Shown here one piece after another: positions 8,085-16,246 of a DNA stretch of 64,000 nt. The notes beneath the pieces are model-generated. The model did not search any database and had not been told where the DNA came from. It saw nothing but the letters and a program-made list of their open reading frames with translations. Position 1 is the stretch's first letter. Each line of letters begins with the position of its first letter. The position numbers were made by a program, and so were the translations under genes. The DNA comes from SYFT01 sp964471115 (lineage in GTDB: Bacteria > Acidobacteriota > Vicinamibacteria > Vicinamibacterales > SCN-69-37): the NCBI GenBank assembly GCA_964471115.1, contig CAYYFE010000008.1, positions 57,492 through 121,491 on the forward strand, read 5' to 3'.

Positions 8085-9941
8085 CTACCGCTGCTGCGCG
8101 CGCGCCAGCAGCTCGACGGCGGCCGGGTCGCCGCCGGTCAGCTGAACCGCGGCTCGGGCGTGTTCGATGGCGGCTGCGGGCTGCCCCGTGTCAATCAACG
8201 CGCGCGCCAGGTTCATGCGATACCCGGCATGACTGGGCGCCACGGCGACCGCCTGCCGGAAGGCATTCACCCCGTCCGCGCCCCGGCCCATCGACATGAG
8301 CGCAATGCCCAATCCCGTCCACCCCGCACCATCGTCGCGCTGCACACGCAGGTAGGCTTCGAAGTGAGGCACGGCTTCGCCGAACCGGCCCTGCGCGGCG
8401 TAGGCTTCGGCCATCAGCGCGTGCGCCGCATGGTCGGCAGGGGTCACGGTCAACACCTGCCGGGCCATCGAGAGCGAATCCTCGAGACGCCCCGCCTCCG
8501 CATACCCGCGCGCCAGCAGCAACCGGGCGTCGCGTGCCGTGATCAGGTTCGGCTCGGCGCGCAGGAACGCCTCGAGTTCCGCCATCCCCTCGGCGCGCTG
8601 GCCGCTCGTGAACAACGCGGACCCCAGGTTGAACCGCGCCGGCGGAATCGCCGCCGCAGCCTGTCGCAGGTGGGGAATCGCCTCCACCGCCCGGCCGGCC
8701 GTCACCAGTTCGGTGCCCACCATGTAATGCGCCGACGGCGTGGGCCAGCGCTCCAGCACCGTCTGCGCCATGCCCAGCGGGGTGGCGTACTCCTTCGTGC
8801 GCTGCACCGTCACCCACCCGAGTACGGCGATGACCACCGCCGCCGCCACCGCGCCGCCGGCGATGCGACGACGCTCCAGCAGGCGCGCCAGGCCGACCAC
8901 CGCCAGCGGCACCAGACCCGCCATCGGCAGATACATCCGGCGTTCGGCGCCCACCTCCGACCCGATCGGCACCAGACTGCTCGTCGGCGCCAGTGTCAGG
9001 AACACCCACAGCGCGAGGAACCCTGCCTTGGGCCACTTGATCAGCGCCACGACGGTGGTGCCGAGCAGCCCCCCCACCACCAGCGCGTACGGCCACACGC
9101 TTGCCAGCGTGGCCGGCGTGGCCCAGCCGTAATACAGCACCAACGCGTCGGGCCACACGGCCAGGCGCAGGTACCGCACGATCATCTCGGTCTGGTTCAA
9201 CAGGTACGTCCACGTCGAGACATGCGTCGTGGCGAACCCGGCCGACGATGTGCGCGGCACGGTGACCATGAGCAGGAGCAACACGCCCCACGTCGCCACC
9301 AGGCCGAGGTAGAGCTGGCGTCGCTGCGCCCAGGCGCCGGCGAACGATCCGTATCGGAAGACGCGGTCCAGCAGCACCACCGCCACCGGCGCGGTGACCA
9401 TCGACTCCTTGCACGCCATGCCGGCCGCGCACGCCATGACGGCCGTCACGGTCCACGCGGTGCGTCCCGGGGCGTCCCACGCGCGCACCGAGGCGTACAG
9501 CGTCAGCAGGTAACACGCGGCCATCATCAATTCCGTGCGCTGCGTCAGGTAATTGACCGCTTCGGAGTTGAGCGGATGAACGGCCCAGATGCCTGCCACG
9601 ACGGCCGCCAACCCGGTGGCGGAGGGTCCCGTCAGGATCCGGCGGGTCAGGCCAAACAGCAGCAGCGCGTTGAACGCATGCAGCAGGACGTTGCCGGCGC
9701 GGTATCCCCACGGGTCGAGGCCGCCCAGCGCGTAGTTGATCGCAAACGACAGGTTGACCAGGGGGCGTCCGCCCACCGGCGTCTCCGGCGGCGGCACCAG
9801 CGCCACGTCGGGCGCCAGCGAGCGGATCTGCGGGTTGAACGCCACCGCGCCCACGTCATCGAACATGAACGGGTGGCGCAACCCGCCCGCATACACCGCC
9901 GCGACCGCGACGACGATCGCCAGCGCCCAGGTCCGGACCAT
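8085..9941 (-). CDS. Membrane protein with C-terminal TPR repeats, TMTC/O-mannosyltransferase-like
   Basis: The protein is 618 residues. The first two thirds contain about ten hydrophobic segments with an FMFDDVGAV motif near residue 25, GGRPLVNLSF near 60, and HPLNSEAVNYLTQRTELM near 120, the pattern of the TMTC-like GT-C membrane proteins in which an Asp-Asp in the first loop is part of the active site. From about residue 400 the chain is made of TPR units (for example GRAVEAIPHLRQAAA and GRFGEAVPHFEAYLRVQ). It may transfer mannose or another sugar from a lipid donor in the envelope, but substrate is unknown. Its start codon touches the stop of the DinB gene, so the two are probably translated together. 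Confidence 0.82.
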   Translation of the reverse strand: MVRTWALAIVVAVAAVYAGGLRHPFMFDDVGAVAFNPQIRSLAPDVALVPPPETPVGGRPLVNLSFAINYALGGLDPWGYRAGNVLLHAFNALLLFGLTRRILTGPSATGLAAVVAGIWAVHPLNSEAVNYLTQRTELMMAACYLLTLYASVRAWDAPGRTAWTVTAVMACAAGMACKESMVTAPVAVVLLDRVFRYGSFAGAWAQRRQLYLGLVATWGVLLLLMVTVPRTSSAGFATTHVSTWTYLLNQTEMIVRYLRLAVWPDALVLYYGWATPATLASVWPYALVVGGLLGTTVVALIKWPKAGFLALWVFLTLAPTSSLVPIGSEVGAERRMYLPMAGLVPLAVVGLARLLERRRIAGGAVAAAVVIAVLGWVTVQRTKEYATPLGMAQTVLERWPTPSAHYMVGTELVTAGRAVEAIPHLRQAAAAIPPARFNLGSALFTSGQRAEGMAELEAFLRAEPNLITARDARLLLARGYAEAGRLEDSLSMARQVLTVTPADHAAHALMAEAYAAQGRFGEAVPHFEAYLRVQRDDGAGWTGLGIALMSMGRGADGVNAFRQAVAVAPSHAGYRMNLARALIDTGQPAAAIEHARAAVQLTGGDPAAVELLARAQQR

Positions 9942-10448
9942 CTAGCCTTCGGCGTCCGCCGACGACCCGTAGATCGACGGCACCTTCGACCCGAGCGCGC
10001 GGAGGTACGCCGCCAACTGGCCGCGATGATGCACGCTGTGGGTGAGCGTCAGCATCAGGTACTGCACTGCGGGCATCTTCATCTGGCCGAAGAAGTCGAC
10101 TTCACGCGTCAGCACGTCGGGCGGCGCGGCGGCGGCCTGGTCGAGCACCGCGCCGAACTGCCGATTGTAGAAGTCCACGACGCTCTGGACGCTGGTGAAC
10201 TGCGCCGCCGCCTTCTTGTTGGCTTCCTCGTCCCACACAAACGTGCCGTTGAGCGCGCTGGTCACGAACCAGACATCGCCCGTGGCGATGTGCGTCGCCA
10301 GGTCCCACGCGGTCCGCGACTTCGCGTCGGGCCGGTAGTCCCGGCCGGCTTCCGTCACGGCGCCGATTACCTTCGCCGTCGTGCCCATTTCCCTGCGCAG
10401 CGCGCCGATCAGCTGCCCCGCCAAGAACGTCGCCTGGTCACCGGTCAT
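9942..10448 (-). CDS. DinB-family putative metal-dependent hydrolase
   Basis: The protein is 168 residues from the ATG at 10448, preceded by a good ribosome site (GGGAGGAAG) and, further up, a TACCAT -10-like hexamer. The four-helix DinB/YfiT pattern shows the three typical histidine positions: H in DLATHIATGD and two in LTHSVHHRGQLAAY. DinB proteins are metal-binding helical bundles, many acting as thiol S-transferases or being of unknown function. It is first in a two-gene unit with the TMTC-like protein (stop and start codons abut) and is divergent from the ADOP permease at 10505. Confidence 0.88.
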   Translation of the reverse strand: MTGDQATFLAGQLIGALRREMGTTAKVIGAVTEAGRDYRPDAKSRTAWDLATHIATGDVWFVTSALNGTFVWDEEANKKAAAQFTSVQSVVDFYNRQFGAVLDQAAAAPPDVLTREVDFFGQMKMPAVQYLMLTLTHSVHHRGQLAAYLRALGSKVPSIYGSSADAEG

Positions 10449-10491
10449 CGTGGCTTCCTCCCAAAAAACGTCATGGTACCTCAGGCGCTGG

Positions 10492-10497
10492 TAGACT
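10492..10497 (+). promoter_or_regulatory. -10 hexamer TAGACT for the ADOP permease
   Basis: TAGACT is followed by 7 nt (all C and G) and the ATG at 10505, with no ribosome-binding site, indicating a leaderless transcript. Confidence 0.55.
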
Positions 10498-10504
10498 CGC
10501 GCGC

Positions 10505-12910
10505 ATGCGATCCGCACTGTCGGCGCTGCGGGCCCGGCCGGGACTGACCGCCACGGTCACGCTCTCGCTGGCCATCGGTCTCGCGGCCAACGCCATCCTC
10601 TTTGCCGTCGTCGACGGCGCCATCCTGCGGCCGTTTGCATTCCCCGAACCCGACCGGCTCGTCGGCATCGGCGCGGCCTATCCAAAGATCAATCGCCCGC
10701 TGAGTTTCTTCGAGTCACTCTCAGGGCCGGAATACCTCGACCTCCAGACGGCCGAGTCGCTCGACGACGTGGTGGCCTTCGACCTGGGCAACGAACCGGT
10801 GCTGATCGGCGACCAGCCCGAGCGTGTCTTCACCGCCTTCGTCTGGGCCGATCCCCTCCGCACCCTTCGACTCCCCGCCTTCGCCGGCCGCGGCTTTACT
10901 GACGAAGAACTGCGCGCCGCGATGCCGGTGGCGATGGTCAGCCACGCCTTCTGGACCACTCAACTCGGAAGCGACCAGACGGCCGTCGGTCGCACGATTC
11001 GCGTGGCCGGCCGGGCACACGTCATCGTCGGCATCATGCCCGAACGCACACGGCTGTGGGACACCGACCTGTGGGTGCCGATGCCGGACCCGGCGGGCAG
11101 CATCCCGCGCAGCCGCCGGCAGTTCAACGTGCTCGCGCGCCTCGCGCCGGATGTGACGCTGGAACAGGCCGGTCAGGATCTGGCCCGCCTCGCATCGTCG
11201 CTCGATACGCAGCATCGCGCGTCGACGCCCGAGTACGAGGGATTCACGCTGGCGGCGCGGCCCTGGACGCAGATTCAGGTGTGGGGATTCAGCAACGTCA
11301 CGCGCATCGTATTCGGTGCCGCGGCCTTGCTCCTGCTGCTGGTGGCCACCAACCTGGCCAGCCTGCTCGCCGCGCGAGCCGCGACCAGACGCGGCGAGAT
11401 GGCGATTCGCACCGCCCTGGGCGCCGGCCGACGCACACTCGTCGCGCAGCTGAGCCTGGAGACCGCACTGCAGACGACGGCGGGGCTGGTGCTGGGCGTG
11501 TTTCTGGGCTGGCTGGGTATCGAAGCGCTGCCGTCGCTGCTGCCGCCCGGGCTGTTGCCGGCCGACGCGGACATTCGTCTGAGCGCCCGGCTCCTCGGCT
11601 ACATGACCGTGCTGGCCGTCCTCGCCGGCGTCATCGTCAGCCTCGCGCCCACCGTGCAGCTGACGCGCACTGCGCCAGCTGACGTGCTGACCGCGGAAGG
11701 CGGCCGCGGCGGCGCGAGCCGGTCCACGCGGCGGCTGCACCAGGCCGTCGTGGCCTTCCAAGTGGCCACGGCGGTCATCGTCGCCGGCAGCGCCACGATG
11801 TTGACCGTCAAGACGCTGCGCCTGCTTCAGGTGGAGCGCGGGTTCGACGATGCGAACCTGCTGACGGCACGGTTCACGCTGCCGCTCACCAAATACGATG
11901 GGACCACCGCGCTGCAATTCTTCGACACGCTGCTGGAGCGCACCCGCGCGCTGCCGGCCGTCTCAGGCGCCACGTTGTCCAATCAGCCGCCGCCCGGTGT
12001 GTTCTCGCGCAGCCAGTTCGAGATTGTCGGCTCGGCGCAGGCGGCCGACGGCCGCACGCCGTCGATGTTCTACTCCACGGTCGGCTCTGACTATCCGGCG
12101 ACGATGGATGTGCGCCTGTTGGCGGGCCGCTGGCTCAACGACGCGGCCGAGGCATCGGCGCCGCGGGAGGTCGTGATCAACCAGACGCTCGCGCAGCGGT
12201 ACTTCCCCGGGGAGGATCCGGTCGGCCGGCGCATCCGTGTGCTGGGCGCGGCCAACGACGGCATGCCGGCGGACATCGTCGGCGTGGTGGCTGACGTGCG
12301 GAACGCGGGACTGGTGGGACAGGTGCAGCCCGAGATGTTTGCGAGTGTCCGGCAGATTCCCGATCGGCGCCGGACGCAGGTCTACCTCGTGGTGCGCACG
12401 CGGGGGGAGGCCACGGCCATCCTGCCCGACGTTCGGGCCATCGTCCGGTCGATCGACCCGGGTCAGCCGATGTATGCGATCGGCACCGTGGCCGAGCAGT
12501 ACGCGGCCGGCGTCGGCACACGCCGCGCGGCGGCCGGTGTGCTGATGGTGTTCAGCGCGCTCGCGCTTGGTCTGGCCGCGCTGGGAATCTTCGGCGTGTT
12601 GTCGCACGCGGTGAACGCACGGACGCGCGAGATTGGTCTGCGCGTGGCGCTGGGCGCGGATCGCGCGTCAGTCACGCGGCTCATGCTCGGTCAGGCGTTG
12701 CGGCCGGTGGCGGCTGGACTGATCGCCGGAGTGGCGGTGGTGTTCGGCGCGCAGCAGGCGCTGGCCGCCTGGCTCTACGGCACCACGCCGGAAGCACTGC
12801 CGCTGGCCGGTGTCGCCGGCGTGGTGCTGGCCGTCAGCCTGGCGGCCAGCGCATGGCCGATCCGCCGCGCGGCGCGGCTCAGTCCGCTGGTGGCGCTCAC
12901 GCGTACGTAG
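10505..12910 (+). CDS. ADOP-type FtsX/MacB-like ABC permease
   Basis: The protein is 801 residues and complete. It opens with the family-typical first helix (ATVTLSLAIGLAANAILFAVVDG, residues about 14-36, followed by ILRPFAFPEPDRLV), a periplasmic core, an FtsX module with three helices (about 270-400), a middle helix near 420, a second periplasmic core, and a final FtsX module (about 675-800) containing REIGLRVALGA. As in other ADOP proteins there is no ATP-binding domain and no ATPase gene beside it. The role, whether export of a small molecule or envelope signalling, is unknown. It converges on the superoxide dismutase gene. Confidence 0.92.
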   Translation: MRSALSALRARPGLTATVTLSLAIGLAANAILFAVVDGAILRPFAFPEPDRLVGIGAAYPKINRPLSFFESLSGPEYLDLQTAESLDDVVAFDLGNEPVLIGDQPERVFTAFVWADPLRTLRLPAFAGRGFTDEELRAAMPVAMVSHAFWTTQLGSDQTAVGRTIRVAGRAHVIVGIMPERTRLWDTDLWVPMPDPAGSIPRSRRQFNVLARLAPDVTLEQAGQDLARLASSLDTQHRASTPEYEGFTLAARPWTQIQVWGFSNVTRIVFGAAALLLLLVATNLASLLAARAATRRGEMAIRTALGAGRRTLVAQLSLETALQTTAGLVLGVFLGWLGIEALPSLLPPGLLPADADIRLSARLLGYMTVLAVLAGVIVSLAPTVQLTRTAPADVLTAEGGRGGASRSTRRLHQAVVAFQVATAVIVAGSATMLTVKTLRLLQVERGFDDANLLTARFTLPLTKYDGTTALQFFDTLLERTRALPAVSGATLSNQPPPGVFSRSQFEIVGSAQAADGRTPSMFYSTVGSDYPATMDVRLLAGRWLNDAAEASAPREVVINQTLAQRYFPGEDPVGRRIRVLGAANDGMPADIVGVVADVRNAGLVGQVQPEMFASVRQIPDRRRTQVYLVVRTRGEATAILPDVRAIVRSIDPGQPMYAIGTVAEQYAAGVGTRRAAAGVLMVFSALALGLAALGIFGVLSHAVNARTREIGLRVALGADRASVTRLMLGQALRPVAAGLIAGVAVVFGAQQALAAWLYGTTPEALPLAGVAGVVLAVSLAASAWPIRRAARLSPLVALTRT

Positions 12911-12948
12911 CGCGCGCAGTCGCGGCCCGCCGATCGGGCCGCGCTACG
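12905..12948. terminator. Bidirectional hairpin between convergent genes
   Basis: CGCGGCCCG (12921-12929) pairs with CGGGCCGCG (12935-12943) around a 5-nt loop, and an outer GTAGCG pairs with CGCTAC. It starts in the stop codon of the permease and reaches the stop codon of the dismutase, the expected place for a shared terminator. No T-tract follows on either strand. A closely similar GGGCCGCGCTACGA string occurs at 3839-3852, so this may be a small dispersed repeat. Confidence 0.6.
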
Positions 12949-13666
12949 ACGCGCTCAATCGCCGGTTGACCTCGGTCCAGTTGACCACGTTCCAGAACGC
13001 GCTGACGTAGTCGCCGCGACGGTTCTGGTACTTCAGGTAGTACGCGTGTTCCCAGACATCGAGGCCGAAGATCGGTTTGCGGCCCTCGGCCAGCGGTGTG
13101 TCCTGGTTGGCCGTGCTGTGGATGATGAGCTTGCCGCCCTCGTCACTGAGCCACGCCCACCCGCTGCCAAACCGTGACGCGGCCGTCTGGCCGAACAGGT
13201 CGCGGAATTTCTCGAAGCTGCCGAACGTGCCGGTAATGGCCGCCGCGATCGCGCCGGTGGGCGGTCCCCCGGCACTGGGCGCCATCAGGGTCCAGAACTG
13301 CACGTGGTTGTAGTGACCACCACCGTGGTTCTGGATGGCCGTGCGAATGTCGGCCGGCACGGAGTTCAGATTCCGCAGCAGGTCTTCCAGCGGCCGCTTC
13401 GCCTGGTCCGGGTGTTTCGCCAGCGCGGTGTTGGCGCCGGTGACGTAGGCCTGATGGTGGCGCTGATGATGAATCGTCATCGTCTGCGCGTCGATGTGGG
13501 GCTCGAGCGCGGCCACCGCGTACGGCAGCGCCGGCAACGTGAAGGGACCACTTGGCGGCTGGGCCGCCTGCAGGGTCGGGGTATCGGCCAGGGCCGGACG
13601 AGGCGTCGCAACCGCCGCCAGGGCTGCGCCTCCGGCCAGACTGAAGAGTTCTCGGCGTGTCAGCAT
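12944..13666 (-). CDS. Tat-exported iron/manganese superoxide dismutase
   Basis: The protein is 240 residues. It begins with a twin-arginine signal (TRRELFSLAGGAALAA) and then a complete Fe/Mn SOD chain that converts superoxide to peroxide and oxygen. Metal ligands are visible: His in the MTIHHQRHHQAY helix, His in GGHYNHVQFW, and the late Asp and His in GLDVWEHAYY. Most bacterial Fe/Mn SODs are cytoplasmic, so the exported form suggests protection of the periplasm, presumably pre-folded with metal before Tat export. A TACATT hexamer lies 5 nt before the ATG, symmetrical with TACACT upstream of the divergent transporter gene. Mn versus Fe use cannot be decided here. Confidence 0.95.
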   Translation of the reverse strand: MLTRRELFSLAGGAALAAVATPRPALADTPTLQAAQPPSGPFTLPALPYAVAALEPHIDAQTMTIHHQRHHQAYVTGANTALAKHPDQAKRPLEDLLRNLNSVPADIRTAIQNHGGGHYNHVQFWTLMAPSAGGPPTGAIAAAITGTFGSFEKFRDLFGQTAASRFGSGWAWLSDEGGKLIIHSTANQDTPLAEGRKPIFGLDVWEHAYYLKYQNRRGDYVSAFWNVVNWTEVNRRLSAS

Positions 13667-13729
13667 GCCCTAATGTAGCACCGCAGCCGCCGGGCCGGCT
13701 CGCGCTACACTGGTCGCACCTCGACACCG

Positions 13730-14842
13730 ATGGCCGACACCCACTTTCGTAAAGCGTTCCTGCTGTTCATGGTGGGCGCGCTCACCATCGGGCTGCTGAT
13801 CGTGCTGCGCGGCTTCCTGATGACCATTGTCGTCGCCGCGGTCATGGCGGGCCTGCTGCACCCGGTGCACGCGCGGCTGCGCCAGTGGCTCGGCGGGCGG
13901 CAGGCGCCGGCGGCGGGCCTGACCCTGTTCATCACCTTTCTGCTGATCGTGGGTCCGCTGCTGGGCATCGTCAGCCTCGTCGTGCAGCAGGCGGCCGTGA
14001 TTAACGAAAACGTCCGCCCCGTCGTGGAACGCGTCGTGGAGGAGCCGACCTACCTCGACCGGCTGCTGCGCGGGCTGCCCGGGTACGAACTCATCGCGCC
14101 GTATCGAAGTCAGATTCTCACCACTGCCGGCGACGTCGTGAAGTCGATCGGCGGTTTCCTGATGACGTCGCTGCAGAACACCACGCGCGGCACGGTGTCG
14201 TTCGTGTTTCATTTCTTCATCGCGCTGTACACGATGTTCTTCCTGCTCATCGACGGCGCGGGCATGTTGCGCGCCGTGCTGGATCACCTCCCGCTGCACG
14301 CCGATGAAAAGGACCTGCTGACCCAACGGTTCATGTCGGTCACGCGCGCGACCATCAAGGGCACCATCGTCATCGGCGTCATTCAGGGATCGCTGGCCGG
14401 CCTGGCGTTCTGGGCCGTCGGCATCCCCAATGCCGCGTTCTGGACGGTCGTGATGGTGGTGATGTCGATTCTGCCGGTGATCGGCGGCGCCATCGTCTGG
14501 GTGCCGGCCGTCATCATCCTGTTCGCCACGGGCGCCGTCGGCAAGGCCATCGGCCTGGCGATCTTCTGCGGCCTGGTCGTGGGTTCGATCGACAACCTGC
14601 TGCGGCCCCGGCTGGTCGGCCGCGACACCAAGATGCACGACCTGGTGATCCTCTTCTCGACGCTGGGCGGCCTGGCCGTGTTCGGACCACTCGGCTTCAT
14701 CATCGGCCCCGTGCTCGCGGGCCTGTTCGTCACCGGCTGGCAGATCTTCGCGCTGGCCTACCGCGACGAACTCATCGACGGCACCCCGCGCATCCTCACC
14801 GCCGACGGCAAGGATGCGGAAGGGATGATCGAGGAGGAGTAG
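13730..14842 (+). CDS. AI-2E family transporter
   Basis: The protein is 370 residues with about seven to eight membrane helices, in the usual pattern: two at the N-terminus, a hydrophilic segment (about 95-145), a cluster from about 150, the long helix pair around IPNAAFWTVVMVVMSILPVIGG, and GSIDNLLRPRLVGRDTKMHDL before the final helices. This last motif is characteristic of the AI-2E/PerM family. Family members export autoinducer-2 (TqsA) or exchange Na+ for H+; the substrate here is unknown. The stop codon is immediately followed by a tandem repeat array. Confidence 0.93.
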   Translation: MADTHFRKAFLLFMVGALTIGLLIVLRGFLMTIVVAAVMAGLLHPVHARLRQWLGGRQAPAAGLTLFITFLLIVGPLLGIVSLVVQQAAVINENVRPVVERVVEEPTYLDRLLRGLPGYELIAPYRSQILTTAGDVVKSIGGFLMTSLQNTTRGTVSFVFHFFIALYTMFFLLIDGAGMLRAVLDHLPLHADEKDLLTQRFMSVTRATIKGTIVIGVIQGSLAGLAFWAVGIPNAAFWTVVMVVMSILPVIGGAIVWVPAVIILFATGAVGKAIGLAIFCGLVVGSIDNLLRPRLVGRDTKMHDLVILFSTLGGLAVFGPLGFIIGPVLAGLFVTGWQIFALAYRDELIDGTPRILTADGKDAEGMIEEE

Positions 14843-14898
14843 GGTCCGAGGTCCGAGGGTCCAGGGTCCAGGGTCCGAGGGTCCAGGGTCCAGGGTTC
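14843..14898. repeat. Left inverted tandem array, units GGGTCCA and GGGTCCGA
   Basis: The array consists of 7-bp (GGGTCCA) and 8-bp (GGGTCCGA) units arranged mostly in the order 7-7-8, a 22-bp super-unit. It begins directly at the stop codon of the transporter gene. Its reverse complement is the array at 15411-15484, so the two can pair over roughly 50 bp and loop out the gene between them. Confidence 0.9.
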
Positions 14899-14989
14899 GG
14901 ACATACCTACCCGATGTGGCAGAAACTGCCATGCGTGCCTGGCTGGACGGTGCATGGTGTCGGCACGGCCCTTGGATCATCTGGGCCGC

Positions 14990-15406
14990 ATGGGAATCGG
15001 CAGACTCGAGGACCTGCAGGCATTCCAGCTCGCCGTACAGCTGAAGCTGGAAATCTACCGGTTGGTGCGCACACACTCGGAGGCAGGCCAGGATTGGCGA
15101 TATCGCGACCAGCTGTTTGATGCCGCGCTTGGAGGCGAATCGAACATCGCAGAAGGGTGGAGACGACACAAGGCCGGCGAGATGTGCCAGTTTCTGCGTT
15201 TCGCGTTGGCGTCACTCGAGGAAACCGGCCGCCGACTGCGTGACGGGGTCGATCGCGGCTACTGGTCGAGCGAAAGCACGCAGGTCGCGCTCACACTGTG
15301 CGACCGCTCAATCGGCGCCACGACCAACCTGTGGAAAAGCCTGCAGCCGTTCATTCGGAGAAACAAAAGGGGCCGGCGAAGCGAAGGCTCCACCGACCCC
15401 TCATGA
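14990..15406 (+). CDS. Four-helix-bundle protein of the 23S rRNA intervening-sequence type
   Basis: The protein is 138 residues from the ATG at 14990; an in-frame ATG at 14954 is possible but the family usually begins just before a segment like GRLEDLQAFQLAVQLKLEIYR. The helices, the FDAALGGESNIAEGWRR motif (family consensus resembles SIPSNIAEG) and the later ALASLEETGRRL match the S23/IVP family often encoded inside 23S rRNA intervening sequences and also scattered through bacterial chromosomes. Function is unknown. Here it is not in an rRNA gene but sits between two mutually inverted tandem arrays, with a small dyad TGGCAG-AAA-CTGCCA at 14916-14930 ahead of it. No ribosome site is obvious. 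Confidence 0.88.
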   Translation: MGIGRLEDLQAFQLAVQLKLEIYRLVRTHSEAGQDWRYRDQLFDAALGGESNIAEGWRRHKAGEMCQFLRFALASLEETGRRLRDGVDRGYWSSESTQVALTLCDRSIGATTNLWKSLQPFIRRNKRGRRSEGSTDPS

Positions 15407-15410
15407 ACAC

Positions 15411-15484
15411 TGGACCCTGGACCCTCGGACCCTGGACCCTGGACCCTCGGACCCTGGACCCTGGACCCTCGGGACCCCGGACCC
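15411..15484. repeat. Right inverted tandem array, units TGGACCC and TCGGACCC
   Basis: About ten units alternate in the order 7-7-8 bp, repeating a 22-bp super-unit three times before degenerating. The array is the reverse complement of the one at 14843-14898, starts 4 bp after the stop of the four-helix-bundle gene and ends exactly at the stop codon of the convergent gene. Confidence 0.9.
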
Positions 15485-16195
15485 CTACTTCGTCAGCGCA
15501 AACCCCGTGATCTTGACGTCGAGGTTGTGGCCGATGCGCAGACCGACGATGCCGTCGGTGGTCTTGAGTTTGCCTTCGCCGATGGCTTCGGCCACGGGAT
15601 AGGTGGCCACGACCTGGCCGTTGACGGCGCACTCGATGTTGCCGGCCTTGACGCTGAGCGCCACGTCCTGCGTGACGGTGCCGTCAGCGCCCGCCTTGCG
15701 AATGGCGGCGTGTGACCCGGCGCGGCGCGACGTGCCGAGCGTAAACAGGCCGTTGGGCGAACTCGGCGAGAAGCCGCGGACGATGAAGTTGCCGTTGCCG
15801 TAGACCGAGCAGTAGACCAGACCGGGCTTGGGCGTGTTCAGATCCACGCCGCCGATGAACAGGCCGTACGGGTGCGGGTGATTGCTGTGCTTGAGATGGT
15901 TGGACTCGGCAAAGGTCGCCTTCACGGTGAAGTCGCCCGTGCCGACGTGCGCGGGATTCCAGTAGATGTTGTTCGGGCCGGCGTTGATCTCGATCGTGTC
16001 GCCCGAGGCGACGAACTTCGAGTCGTTGATGCTGCGGCCCTGCTTGAGGGAGTTGGCATCGATCACGTTGCCCTGCCAGCCCGCGCCGGTGATGCCTCCG
16101 CCGGGCACCACACGATCGAGATCCTGCTGGGCGACCACACTCGAGGCCAACACGGTGACGGCAACGGCAAACGTAGCGGCGTACACAACTCGCAT
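15485..16195 (-). CDS. Secreted protein of unknown function, beta-sandwich-like
   Basis: The protein is 236 residues with a signal peptide (cleavage near SVVAQ) and a good ribosome site (AGGAG, 7 nt before the ATG at 16195). The mature chain is beta-rich, with NNIYWNPAHVGTGDFTVKA, a His-rich turn (NHLKHSNHPHPYGLFIGG) and GIVGLRIGHNLDVKITGF at the end. This pattern resembles concanavalin-like beta-sandwich domains such as those in DUF1080-type secreted proteins, but I cannot assign it. It appears to be transcribed alone, or together with the glutamine cyclotransferase gene 51 bp upstream. Confidence 0.75.
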   Translation of the reverse strand: MRVVYAATFAVAVTVLASSVVAQQDLDRVVPGGGITGAGWQGNVIDANSLKQGRSINDSKFVASGDTIEINAGPNNIYWNPAHVGTGDFTVKATFAESNHLKHSNHPHPYGLFIGGVDLNTPKPGLVYCSVYGNGNFIVRGFSPSSPNGLFTLGTSRRAGSHAAIRKAGADGTVTQDVALSVKAGNIECAVNGQVVATYPVAEAIGEGKLKTTDGIVGLRIGHNLDVKITGFALTK

Positions 16196-16246
16196 GAGAG
16201 GCTCCTGCTCTGAAAGAAAGGGAAAATCCGGAGGTTCAGGATACCG

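Noticed and set aside
7860..10547. Very long plus-strand open frame antisense to the TPR and DinB genes
   Set aside because: It has Arg/His/Gln-rich composition without any domain and lies opposite two well-supported genes; it is a by-product of high GC codon use.
14954..14989. ATG 14954 as start of the four-helix-bundle protein
   Set aside because: Possible, but the extra twelve residues do not match the family start and there is no ribosome site; kept only as an alternative.
15411..15484. CRISPR array
   Set aside because: Units are 7-8 bp, adjacent without spacers, and no cas genes are nearby.
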